DNA of 64,000 bases from Chryseobacterium viscerum (lineage in GTDB: Bacteria > Bacteroidota > Bacteroidia > Flavobacteriales > Weeksellaceae). This document shows, piece after piece, positions 44,618 to 52,843 of the stretch (the first letter of the stretch is position 1; each line of letters opens with the position of its first letter). Below the pieces are notes generated by a model. That model saw nothing but the letters and a program-made list of their open reading frames with translations. It was not told the DNA's origin and searched no databases. The stretch lies in the NCBI RefSeq assembly GCF_002899945.2, contig NZ_PPEG02000008.1:186001-250000 (forward strand). Reading direction: 5' to 3'. A program made the position numbers and the translations under genes.

Positions 44618-45712
44618 TTATAAACTTCCTTTTGTAGAAGGCAGGCTGTAATTGGTATCCGATTGGTTTACCGCCATTTTGACGGCTTTTGCAAATGCTT
44701 TAAAGATAGATTCAATTTTGTGGTGTTCATTATCACCTTCTGCTTTGATATTCAGATTGGATTTTGAGGCATCGGTAAAAGATTTAAAGAAGTGAAAAAA
44801 CATTTCCGTAGGTACATCTCCTATCTTTTCTCTTTTAAACGGAGCATCCCAAACCAGCCAGGGTCTTCCACCGAAATCAATAGCCACCTGAGAGAGACAG
44901 TCATCCATCGGAAGCAGGAAACCATATCTTTCGATTCCTTTTTTCTTTCCTAAGGCTTTTACAATGGCTTCTCCCAGCACAATTCCCGTATCTTCTATCG
45001 TATGGTGTTCATCTACAGCAAGATCTCCATTTACTTTGATCGTAAGATCCATATTTCCGTGTCTGGCGATCTGATCCAGCATATGATCAAAAAAGTGAAG
45101 TCCGGTTGAGATATCTGATTTTCCGTTTCCGTCAAGATTGACTTCAATTTCTATATTAGTCTCATTGGTCTTTCGGGACACTTTTGCTTTCCTCATTCCT
45201 GATTTTAAAAACTGATAAATGTCTGACCATTTTGTCGTAGACAGCTCAGCTTCCTCATTGAAGTTTTGATTAAGGTAAATAGCTTTACAATTCATATTTT
45301 TAGCTAGTTGAATATCAGTACTTCGATCACCAATTACATAGGAATTTTCCAGATCATAGTTGCCGTAGATGTATTTTCCAAGCATTCCGATTCCTGGTTT
45401 CCGGGTAGGGAGATTTTCGGATTCAAAGCTTTTATCAATTAAAATATCACTAAAAATGATCCCTTCATTTTCAAATGCCTGCAACATTTTCGCATGAGGT
45501 TTAATGAAATTTTCTTCAGGAAAACTTTCCGTTCCCAACCCATCCTGATTGGTTACCATCACCAATTCATAATCCAACTCATTGGCTATTTTTGAAAGGT
45601 TTTGAAAAACACCCGGATAAAACTCAAGCTTTTCCAGAGAATCTACCTGAAAATCTGTAGGCGGTTCAATAATGAGTGTTCCGTCACGGTCTATAAAGAG
45701 TACTTTTTTCAT
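44618..45712 (-). CDS. hisB: Bifunctional histidinol-phosphatase / imidazoleglycerol-phosphate dehydratase
   Basis: This 364-residue fusion has an HAD phosphatase domain (FIDRDGTLIIEPP, MVTNQDGLGTESF, RKPGIGML, VIGDRSTDIQLAKN; about 1-165) and an IGPD domain with the metal-binding DHMLDQIARHG, DEHHTIEDTGIVLG and EGDNEHHKIESIFKAFA. It covers two separate pathway steps. A repeat-containing 178-bp spacer separates it from hisC. Confidence 0.97.
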   Translation of the reverse strand: MKKVLFIDRDGTLIIEPPTDFQVDSLEKLEFYPGVFQNLSKIANELDYELVMVTNQDGLGTESFPEENFIKPHAKMLQAFENEGIIFSDILIDKSFESENLPTRKPGIGMLGKYIYGNYDLENSYVIGDRSTDIQLAKNMNCKAIYLNQNFNEEAELSTTKWSDIYQFLKSGMRKAKVSRKTNETNIEIEVNLDGNGKSDISTGLHFFDHMLDQIARHGNMDLTIKVNGDLAVDEHHTIEDTGIVLGEAIVKALGKKKGIERYGFLLPMDDCLSQVAIDFGGRPWLVWDAPFKREKIGDVPTEMFFHFFKSFTDASKSNLNIKAEGDNEHHKIESIFKAFAKAVKMAVNQSDTNYSLPSTKGSL

Positions 45713-45734
45713 ATGTTTTTTTCTGTTTTTTTTT

Positions 45735-45866
45735 AACCATTAAGCTTTTTTAAGTGATTAAGAAGTATTAAGAGCATAGCTAAAGCTATTAATTGAGATA
45801 CATTTTTAATAATTCATCTTTGATAAGCCTTAATTTTTCTTATTATCTTCCTTTTCCTTAATGGTT
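45735..45866. repeat. Inverted repeat in the hisC-hisB spacer
   Basis: AACCATTAAG (45735-45744) and CTTAATGGTT (45857-45866) bound an AT-rich stretch with further TTAAG copies. The same end sequence recurs in the hisC-hisD and hisD-hisG spacers. Confidence 0.6.
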
Positions 45867-45890
45867 TATATTTTAGCAAGTGATTTTTAT

Positions 45891-46916
45891 TTATATTCCT
45901 TTTAAAAGACTGATCAGCTTTTCATTTTCCTCACGATTTCCCACATTAATCCTGATGCATCCGGGAATAGCAGGATCTCTTCGGCTGGTTAAAATCTCTT
46001 CTTCAAGCATTTTTCCATATACTGCATCCACGTTGTCCATTCTGATCAGAAAGAAGTTCGCATCTGTGGAGAATACTTTAGCAATGCATCCAATTTCGCT
46101 AAATTGTTCCTCCAGCCATGTTCTTTCCTCCAGAATATTATTTACATTGTCCTGAAGTCTGTTTTCTTCATCCAACGTCTTTAAAATCAGTTCCTGGCTC
46201 AGTACATTCACGTTATAAGGTGCTTTTACCGTATTGATAAGACTGATGATCTCTTCCGATGCGTAAGCCATACCTACTCGTGCTCCGGCAATTCCCCATG
46301 CTTTAGAAAAGGTTTGCAATACGATCAAATTGGAATACTGCTCTAAAAGCTCCAGACTCGATTTTTTCCCGGAAAATTCGATATACGCTTCATCTACCAC
46401 TACAATTCCGTTGAAATTCTGAAGATAAAATTCAATATCATCAATACTGTTTCCGGTAGGGTTATTGGGAGAACATAAAAAGAAAATTTTAAGAGAAGGA
46501 TCTTCTGAAACCTTTAAAAAATTATTTTTGATAATCTCAAAGTTTTCATCAAGATCCAGCTTCAACACTTTATTCTCATTGATTGTCGCATAAAAACCAT
46601 ACATCGCAAAGGAAGGATTCATCATCAGAATGGCATCTTTTTTAGGTTCACAGAAAATTTTAATGATAAGGTCTATCAACTCGTCACTTCCGTTTCCTAT
46701 GGCAATCTGTGAAGGTGAAAGGTTTTTAAGCCCCGCAAGCCTGCTTTTAAGTTTTTTCTGGGTAGAATCCGGGTAGCGGTTGCACTCCCCAAAAGGACTT
46801 TCATTGGCATCCAGCATAACGGGAGCATTGAATTCATTGTGATCCCTGAAACTGATGTAGGGCTGTAATTGTAATATATTTTCTCGTACTAAAGTTTTGA
46901 TACTGTTATTTTTCAT
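45891..46916 (-). CDS. hisC: Histidinol-phosphate aminotransferase
   Basis: This 341-residue PLP enzyme shows LDANESPFGECNRYPD, NGSDELIDLI, CSPNNPTGN, VVDEAYIEF and the PLP-lysine region TFSKAWGIAGARVG. It starts at 46916 (MKNNSIKTLVRENI); the frame reaches upstream to 46949, but that extension is unconserved. Confidence 0.96.
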   Translation of the reverse strand: MKNNSIKTLVRENILQLQPYISFRDHNEFNAPVMLDANESPFGECNRYPDSTQKKLKSRLAGLKNLSPSQIAIGNGSDELIDLIIKIFCEPKKDAILMMNPSFAMYGFYATINENKVLKLDLDENFEIIKNNFLKVSEDPSLKIFFLCSPNNPTGNSIDDIEFYLQNFNGIVVVDEAYIEFSGKKSSLELLEQYSNLIVLQTFSKAWGIAGARVGMAYASEEIISLINTVKAPYNVNVLSQELILKTLDEENRLQDNVNNILEERTWLEEQFSEIGCIAKVFSTDANFFLIRMDNVDAVYGKMLEEEILTSRRDPAIPGCIRINVGNREENEKLISLLKGI

Positions 46917-46977
46917 TGTATTGCTTTTCGTTTTAAAATTGATTATCAAACGATTATTTAATATAAAATTGTTTTTA

Positions 46978-47360
46978 AACCATTAAGATGAGTTGAGCTA
47001 TTAAGAATAATAAAGAAGATATATTTAAATCTTTATTGGGCAATGAGCTGAATTCAAATGTATTTGAATCTTAACTCTACTTAAAAGCTTCGTTTTCTTA
47101 ATGGTTCTCTTTTTGGATCAACGCAAAGGCGCAAAGTTTTTTCATCTTATGTTTTTTAGGCGCAGGAAAATCTAAGATTTTCAGCAAGTGATGGGTCATT
47201 ATTTCTCTCGCAGATTTCACAAATTTTTATGAATTTTTCACACATATCAGATTCATTTACAAAATCTTATACAAATAAAGATATTTGATATTCAATTTTA
47301 TTGGAGATAAAATCCTTGCGTCTTAAAACGTTACCCTATTATACTTTTTGCGTCTTTGCG
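46978..47360. repeat. Composite nested palindromes in the hisD-hisC spacer
   Basis: The 458-bp spacer has AACCATTAAG (46978-46987) with CTTAATGGTT (47097-47106), then ACGCAAAGGCGCAAAG (47121-47136) facing TTTGCGTCTTTGCGC (about 47347-47361), an inner hairpin GAAAATC/GATTTTC (47166-47182), ATTTTAT/ATAAAAT near 47300, and a TCTCGCAGATT repeat near 47213. No coding frame is convincing. Confidence 0.6.
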
Positions 47361-47374
47361 CTTTCCAACCTTCA

Positions 47375-48649
47375 TTATTTTAATCTTATCGACACCGCAT
47401 TTTTGTGGGCAAACAGACCTTCTGCTTCTGCCATGAGTTCTATTGTTTTTCCTAAATTCTGAAGACCTTCTTTTGAAAGCTGCTGGAACGTTATTTTCTT
47501 CACAAAACTATCCAGTGAAACTCCGCTATAGTTCTTCGCATATGCGTTGGTAGGAAGCGTATGATTGGTTCCGCTGGCATAGTCTCCGGCACTCTCACAG
47601 GAGTAATTTCCAAGAAAAACAGAGCCTGCATTCTGAACCTCCGGAATATACTTTTCAAAATCATTGATCGCCAAAATAAGGTGTTCCGGAGCATAAAGAT
47701 TATTAAATTCAAGAGCCTCTTCCAGAGAATTCACCAAAATAAAAGAACTATTTCCCAAAGCCTGCTCAGCAAATTCATTTCTGGGTAAGTCTTTGACCTG
47801 CTGCCCAACAGCTTCTACTGTCTCTTCAAATACTTTAAGGTCTGTCGTAATAAAAACAACCTGACTGTCACTGCCATGTTCTGCCTGGGAAAGAAGATCT
47901 GCAGCACAAAATTCAGGAACGGCTTGCTCATCCGCTATGACAAGAACTTCACTCGGACCAGCAGGCATATCGATAGCTACTCCATAACGCTGTGCATATT
48001 CTTTAGCAGCTACGACAAACTGATTTCCCGGACCAAAAATTTTATAAACTGCAGGAATGCTTTCCGTTCCCAAAGTCATTGCAGCCACAGCCTGTGCTCC
48101 TCCTGTTTTAAAGATTTCCGAAACTCCGCAAAGTTTTGCAGCATACAGGATCGCAGGATTGATATTTCCGTTTTTATCTGGTGGTGTACACAGTATAATC
48201 TCTTTACATCCCGCCAGGTTTGCAGGAACAGCAAGCATCAACACTGTAGAAAACAAAGGAGCCGTTCCTCCGGGAATATAAATTCCGACTCTTTCTACAG
48301 CCCTGTTTTCACGCCAGCAAACCACCCCTTTCGTTGTTTCAATTTTCTGAACCTCTTGTTTTTGTGAAGTGTGAAACTTTGAAATATTTTCTTTCGCTTG
48401 TTGAATGGCTTGTTTCAATTCATCTTTAATCTGTTTTTCTGCTTCCTGAATTTCAGCATCAGAAACTTTTAGGTTCTCAGTTTCTGCTTTATCAAATTTT
48501 TTGTTGAATTCTATTAAAGCTTTATCTCCATTTTTTTCAACTTCTGCGAATATTTCTGTAATCAGACCTGAAATTTCTTTCTGTTCCAAAACAGGACGTT
48601 TTACCAAATCTTTCCAGGTGTCTTTTGTTGGATATCTGTATATTTTCAT
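47375..48649 (-). CDS. hisD: Histidinol dehydrogenase
   Basis: This 424-residue NAD+-dependent enzyme does the last two oxidations of the pathway. It shows YIPGGTAPLFSTVLML, GGAQAVAAMTLGTESIP, GPGNQFVVAAKEY, DMPAGPSEVLVIAD, LLSQAEHGSDSQ and NHTLPTNAYAKNYSGVS with Zn and catalytic His/Glu positions. ATG 48649 fits homologues; an upstream start at 48700 is rejected. Confidence 0.97.
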   Translation of the reverse strand: MKIYRYPTKDTWKDLVKRPVLEQKEISGLITEIFAEVEKNGDKALIEFNKKFDKAETENLKVSDAEIQEAEKQIKDELKQAIQQAKENISKFHTSQKQEVQKIETTKGVVCWRENRAVERVGIYIPGGTAPLFSTVLMLAVPANLAGCKEIILCTPPDKNGNINPAILYAAKLCGVSEIFKTGGAQAVAAMTLGTESIPAVYKIFGPGNQFVVAAKEYAQRYGVAIDMPAGPSEVLVIADEQAVPEFCAADLLSQAEHGSDSQVVFITTDLKVFEETVEAVGQQVKDLPRNEFAEQALGNSSFILVNSLEEALEFNNLYAPEHLILAINDFEKYIPEVQNAGSVFLGNYSCESAGDYASGTNHTLPTNAYAKNYSGVSLDSFVKKITFQQLSKEGLQNLGKTIELMAEAEGLFAHKNAVSIRLK

Positions 48650-48670
48650 TGTATTCTTTTTAATTTTTTG

Positions 48671-48916
48671 AATCATTAAGCTATTTTTTGATAAACGCAA
48701 AGGCGCAATTTTTTTGAATATTATATTTTTTAAGGCGCAAGGATTTTATCTTCGATAAAATTGAATAATGTATACTTAAATACACAGAATCATATTTATA
48801 TCTTGCTGAAAATCTTAGATTTTCTTGCGCCTTAAAACAGTATTAACTTCATTTTTATTGCGCCTTTGCGTTCTCCAACATCAATTATTCTTAATCTCTT
48901 CACTACCTTAATGGTT
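48671..48916. repeat. Composite nested palindromes in the hisG-hisD spacer
   Basis: From outside in: AATCATTAAG (48671-48680) with CTTAATGGTT (48907-48916); ACGCAAAGGCGCAA (48695-48708) with TTGCGCCTTTGCGT (48858-48871); TAAGGCGCAAG (48731) with CTTGCGCCTTA (48824-48834); inner hairpins ATTTTATC/GATAAAAT and GAAAATC/GATTTTC. Nearly the whole 282-bp spacer is nested palindrome. Confidence 0.7.
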
Positions 48917-48931
48917 AATTATTATCAATTT

Positions 48932-49789
48932 TTAAATAACCATTTTATCAATGGGGATGATTAGGATATCCTGCGCACCATTGTCTTTCAGTTCGTCAAT
49001 GACTTCCCAGAAACGCTCTTCATCAATCACGGAATGAATGCTGCTCCATCCTTCTTCTGCCAGCGGAATGACAGTAGGGCTTTTCAAAACCGGAAGAACT
49101 TCAGCTACTTTCTGGATTTTTTCGTTGGGAACATTCATCAGAATATATTTTGAATTTTTTGCTTTTAAAACAGCTTTGATCCTGAATACCAATTTTTCAA
49201 GAATAGCTTCTTTTTCAGGGGATAATTGTGGCGTTTGAGCTAAAACAGCCTCGGATTTCAATAGAGTAACCGTTTCTCTTAATCCGTTTTTGAATAAGGT
49301 ACTTCCGGAGCTGACAATATCACATATTCCATCTGCAAGACCAATATTAGGCGCAATTTCTACAGAACCTGAAATCACGTGAATGTCTGAAACAATTCCT
49401 TTTTTTTCTAAAAAGTTTTTGAGGGTATTGGGATAAGAAGTGGCAATTTTTTTCCCTTGAAAGTAAGAGATTTCATCAGTTTCCACCTCTTTTGGAACCG
49501 CCAATGAAACACGGCATTTTGAAAAACCAAGTTTCTGGATTGTTCTGATATTTCTGCCTTTCTCAACCAGGAGATTTTCGCCTAGAATAGCAACATCTAC
49601 AACCCCATCTTCCAGGTATTGCGGGATGTCTGAATTCCGAAGGTACATGATTTCCATCGGAAAGTTATCTACTGAAACTTTGAGCTGGTCTTTTCCGTTG
49701 TTGACAAAGATTCCACAGTCTTTGAGAAGCTGTAGGGATTCTTCGTAAAGCCGGCCGCTTTTTTGGATTGCAATTTTTAATTTACTCAT
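48932..49789 (-). CDS. hisG: ATP phosphoribosyltransferase (long form)
   Basis: This 285-residue enzyme starts histidine synthesis from ATP and PRPP. It shows KIAIQKSGRLYEESLQLL, LRNSDIPQYLEDGVVDVAILGENL, KIATSYPNTLKNF, ISGSVEIAPNIGLADGICDIVSSGSTL and a C-terminal ACT-like regulatory domain (about 210-285), so allosteric inhibition by histidine is expected. ATG 49789 is used; the frame continues upstream to 49858 through the attenuator terminator. Confidence 0.97.
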   Translation of the reverse strand: MSKLKIAIQKSGRLYEESLQLLKDCGIFVNNGKDQLKVSVDNFPMEIMYLRNSDIPQYLEDGVVDVAILGENLLVEKGRNIRTIQKLGFSKCRVSLAVPKEVETDEISYFQGKKIATSYPNTLKNFLEKKGIVSDIHVISGSVEIAPNIGLADGICDIVSSGSTLFKNGLRETVTLLKSEAVLAQTPQLSPEKEAILEKLVFRIKAVLKAKNSKYILMNVPNEKIQKVAEVLPVLKSPTVIPLAEEGWSSIHSVIDEERFWEVIDELKDNGAQDILIIPIDKMVI

Positions 49790-49856
49790 TTTGCCTTTTT
49801 GGGTCTGAGTAAATAAAAACTGATCTATTGAGATTTCTGAGGAGAATTCAGGAAAC

Positions 49857-49888
49857 AAAAAAACCGTCTATTTACTCAGACGGTTTTT
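49857..49888 (-). terminator. his operon attenuator terminator
   Basis: On the minus strand the stem AAAAACCGTCT / AGACGGTTTTT with an 8-base loop is followed by a T-run. It lies between the leader peptide stop (49933) and the hisG ATG (49789), the position of an attenuator. Confidence 0.85.
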
Positions 49889-49932
49889 AATTATTTTTGA
49901 TTTTAGCATACACATATATCAATCAATTCCGC

Positions 49933-49983
49933 CTAACAGAGATGATGATAATAATGATGTAATGCTAAAAAAATTGGTTTCAT
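49933..49983 (-). CDS. his operon leader peptide
   Basis: This 16-residue peptide, MKPIFLALHHYYHHLC, has four His in six codons (HHYYHH). It lies between a full promoter (50001-50030) and a rho-independent terminator that precedes hisG. The layout is that of a ribosome-mediated transcription attenuator: ribosome stalling at His codons when His-tRNA is scarce should prevent the terminator from forming. The antiterminator pairing was not worked out. It is too short to be found by ordinary gene callers. Confidence 0.85.
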   Translation of the reverse strand: MKPIFLALHHYYHHLC

Positions 49984-50000
49984 TGTATTGAATTGTGATG

Positions 50001-50030
50001 CAAATGTAGGATTTATTTTTAAAATGCAAA
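50001..50030 (-). promoter_or_regulatory. his operon promoter (TTTG-N18-TACATTTG)
   Basis: On the minus strand TTTG (50027-50030) and TACATTTG (50001-50008) are separated by 18 bp, a full Bacteroidota sigma-A promoter. The leader peptide ATG is 18 nt downstream. Confidence 0.8.
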
Positions 50031-50036
50031 GTTTTT

Positions 50037-51134
50037 TCAGAGAATTTTTTGATAAAAATTCATTAGCTCTTTTGCAATGGGTTCGTCATTAAACTTCTGA
50101 ACAAACTCAAAACCCTTTTCCTCACGGCGTTTTCTCTCGGATTCATTTTCCCAGAGAAATTGTATTTTGGCACGGATATCAAGATCGTTATCGGGATTGA
50201 CATAAACAGAGTCTTTTCCTCCTGCTTCCGGAAGGCAGCTTGTATTGCTTGTCACCACTACAGTTTTAGAGAAAAGTGCCTCAATGACAGGGATTCCGAA
50301 GCCTTCAAAGAAGCTTGGATACACAAAAATATCTGTCAGTTTATAGAGACAAGCCAGCTCATCCATAGAAACACCTTCCAGAAAAAGCACCTGCTTTTCC
50401 ATCTTGTTCTTTTTAAGGAAGTTTTCTATTTTCTGATAATATTTGGTCTTCCTTCCCACCACTACGAGAGGAATTCCGGTACCGTTGATTGCTTTTACAA
50501 CATTCAGAAGGTTTTTACGCTCTTCAATGGTTCCTACGTTGAGAATAAATCTCTCGGGAAGTTTATATTTGTCTTTTGCAGCCTGCATCAGTCCTACCGA
50601 CTGTTGTTCTTTAAAAGCCTGATGACACCCTTGGTAAATAACGTCAATCTTAGCCTCAGGAACCTTTAAATACTGAATAATATCTCTTTTGGTCTGTTCT
50701 GAAATAGCAATAATTTGATCTGCCATGTCAGCCGCTTTTTTAAATTTCCAGAAATGGATTCTCCTGTCAAAAAAAGAGTAATACTGAGGATATCTTACAA
50801 AGATCAGATCATGAATAGTAACCACTTTTTTAATAGGTTTTGGATCCCATTTTAAAGGAAGTTCACCGGATAAACCATGGAAAATGTCCGCACCTTGTTT
50901 CTGGGCATCTTTACCCATTTTCAACTGGCGTGAAAAGTTTCCTTTTGAGGTTTCAATAAACTGAACATTCGGGCGCTCAAGGATATCTTTTCCCCGCTCC
51001 GATTTGTTTTTGTTGAGCAACAGATATTCATTATCCGGTTCATACTCGGAAAGTATTCTTACAAGGTCTCTTGAGTAATTTCCAAGACCTGAAGTGTTGT
51101 GGAAAAACCGTTTTGCATCAAAAGCAATCTTCAT
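50037..51134 (-). CDS. Glycosyltransferase, GT4 family
   Basis: This 365-residue GT-B enzyme has the N-terminal acceptor domain (SGLGNYSRDLVRIL, DIFHGLSGELPL) and the C-terminal nucleotide-sugar domain (ILNVGTIEERKNL, FVYPSFFEGFGIPVIEAL with the E-x7-E motif, VVTSNTSCLPEAGG). It transfers a sugar from an NDP-sugar with retention. It overlaps the polysaccharide deacetylase by 4 bp (ATGA) and belongs to the dapD-glycosylation unit. The acceptor is unknown. Confidence 0.92.
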   Translation of the reverse strand: MKIAFDAKRFFHNTSGLGNYSRDLVRILSEYEPDNEYLLLNKNKSERGKDILERPNVQFIETSKGNFSRQLKMGKDAQKQGADIFHGLSGELPLKWDPKPIKKVVTIHDLIFVRYPQYYSFFDRRIHFWKFKKAADMADQIIAISEQTKRDIIQYLKVPEAKIDVIYQGCHQAFKEQQSVGLMQAAKDKYKLPERFILNVGTIEERKNLLNVVKAINGTGIPLVVVGRKTKYYQKIENFLKKNKMEKQVLFLEGVSMDELACLYKLTDIFVYPSFFEGFGIPVIEALFSKTVVVTSNTSCLPEAGGKDSVYVNPDNDLDIRAKIQFLWENESERKRREEKGFEFVQKFNDEPIAKELMNFYQKIL

Positions 51135-51907
51135 CGTTGTATCTGTTTTTGAAATTCCTGAAATGTACCGAATCTATGTCCTTTTTCTTTCAGCCAGCCT
51201 ACAAATGAATCAAATCTTTCTACCATCTCTTTCCCGGAATTTTTCACAGTAAATCCAGGAAGTTTAAATGCTTCGTCCTTAATTTCTGCAAATTCCCATG
51301 GATGGAAATAAATATTGAGATAATTGTCTTTTTTCAAGGTATCTGAAGCCAGTTTTTTGTAGAAAGACAACGGAAAGTTGTGAAAACTTAACCAAAACAA
51401 AGGAATTCTAAAGTTAGGCGAAACTGAGGCCGGAACCTGAGTAACATTTCCTTCTTTGAAATAAGTTCTTGAAACTTTTAAGTTGTTATATCTTCCTGGT
51501 AAAAACGTAGGATTGATCGATGAATTGTATGAATACCCTGCCCTTTCCACTTCTTTTTCATCTACAGGCATCATTCTCGGCATCCTTAATCCGGTTACTT
51601 TTGTGGAAAATAATTCTTCCAGTTTTTCTCTTGATTCCTTCAGATGCTTGTCTTCAAATTCTGAATGAAACCAGGTATGAGAAGCCAATTCATGACCTTC
51701 ATTTAATAACCTTTCGATAAGGTGTCTGCTGTTTTCTGCAAAAACTACTGTGGAAAAGAAAGTAGCCTTGGCATTATGTTTTTTAAGGATATTGAGAATT
51801 CTCTCTAATCCTGTTTGTGAAATTGAAATCTGCTTTTCAAAGGGAATTTCACCCTTATATTCTAATGGCATATCAAATTCTTCAATGTCAAAACTCAATA
51901 AAACCAT
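51131..51907 (-). CDS. Polysaccharide deacetylase family protein
   Basis: This 258-residue NodB-like protein shows LLSFDIEEFDMP (catalytic/metal Asp pair), KATFFSTVVFA, GHELASHTWFHSEF (H-x3-4-H metal site) and LRMPRMMPVD. It probably N-deacetylates a sugar carrier or polysaccharide. It is cytosolic, with no signal peptide. It lies 1 bp from the GT2 gene and overlaps the GT4 gene. Confidence 0.9.
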   Translation of the reverse strand: MVLLSFDIEEFDMPLEYKGEIPFEKQISISQTGLERILNILKKHNAKATFFSTVVFAENSRHLIERLLNEGHELASHTWFHSEFEDKHLKESREKLEELFSTKVTGLRMPRMMPVDEKEVERAGYSYNSSINPTFLPGRYNNLKVSRTYFKEGNVTQVPASVSPNFRIPLFWLSFHNFPLSFYKKLASDTLKKDNYLNIYFHPWEFAEIKDEAFKLPGFTVKNSGKEMVERFDSFVGWLKEKGHRFGTFQEFQKQIQR

Positions 51908-51908
51908 T

Positions 51909-52838
51909 CTAAAAATTTTTGTTTTTAATAATATAATTAGGTCTGTCTTTCACCTGTTTAAATATTTTACCTAAATAAATTCCCATGATCCCTAAGATAA
52001 TGAGCTGAAGTCCACCAAAGAAAACAATGGTCATAATCAATGATGCCCAACCTGAGATCTCAGTTTTCACAATAAATGAATGAATGACATAGGCTCCATA
52101 TCCCACCACTGAAAGTGCTGAAAATAAAAATCCAAGATATGCCGCAAGATAAAGAGGTTTCACACTGAAAGCGGTGATTCCCGTAAAGGCGAAAGTAAAC
52201 ATCTTTTTAAGGTTATAACTGCTTTGCCCTGAGAGTCTTTCTGCTGCAGTAAAGTCAATTCCGGTTTGTTTGAAACCCATCCAACTCGTTAATCCTCTGA
52301 GGAACAGATCGTCTTCATTAAAATTTCTCATGACTTCAACAGCTCTTGCATCCAACAGTCTGAAATCTGAACCGCCTCCTTTTGTTAAATTAACATCTGA
52401 CATGCTTGATAAAAGCTTGTAAAATAAGTCTGATGTTTTTCTTTTAAAAAAAGAAATCTCCTTGGGATAAGTTCTATAAGTAAAAACTACGTCATTGCCT
52501 TCTTCCCATTTCTGAATCATTTCCGGAATAAGCTCCGGCGGATGCTGAAGGTCTCCATCCATAGAAATGACTGCATTTCCAAAGGCATTGTCCATACCTG
52601 CTTTCACTGCGGGCTGGTGGCCAAAATTGCGGGAAAATTCGATGAATTTCACTTCATCATATTGGTTGGAAAGTTCTTCTAATTTCTGTTGCGTACTGTC
52701 TCTACTGCCATCATTGACAAATATGATTTCAAAGTCATAGCTGCTTAAACCCTCAAAAACTTCTTTAATTTTCTGATGGATCATCGCAACATTTCCTTCT
52801 TCGTTATAGGCGGGAATTACAATTGAAATTTTCTTCAT
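51909..52838 (-). CDS. GT2 glycosyltransferase, GtrB/dolichol-phosphate sugar synthase type
   Basis: This 309-residue enzyme has a GT-A domain (SIVIPAYNEEGNV, FVNDGSRDST, SMDGDLQHPPELIP with the DxD) and two C-terminal membrane helices (KPLYLAAYLGFLFSAL, WASLIMTIVFFGGLQLIILGI). Such enzymes transfer a sugar to undecaprenyl phosphate. It lies 5 bp after the GT87-like gene and probably supplies it with lipid-linked sugar. Confidence 0.93.
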   Translation of the reverse strand: MKKISIVIPAYNEEGNVAMIHQKIKEVFEGLSSYDFEIIFVNDGSRDSTQQKLEELSNQYDEVKFIEFSRNFGHQPAVKAGMDNAFGNAVISMDGDLQHPPELIPEMIQKWEEGNDVVFTYRTYPKEISFFKRKTSDLFYKLLSSMSDVNLTKGGGSDFRLLDARAVEVMRNFNEDDLFLRGLTSWMGFKQTGIDFTAAERLSGQSSYNLKKMFTFAFTGITAFSVKPLYLAAYLGFLFSALSVVGYGAYVIHSFIVKTEISGWASLIMTIVFFGGLQLIILGIMGIYLGKIFKQVKDRPNYIIKNKNF

Positions 52839-52843
52839 ATGTA

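Noticed and set aside
47876..48367. 163-codon plus-strand frame inside hisD
   Set aside because: Ser/Cys-rich shadow of hisD with no domain.
50160..50669. 169-codon plus-strand frame inside the GT4 gene
   Set aside because: Cys/His-rich nonsense text opposite a well-supported glycosyltransferase.
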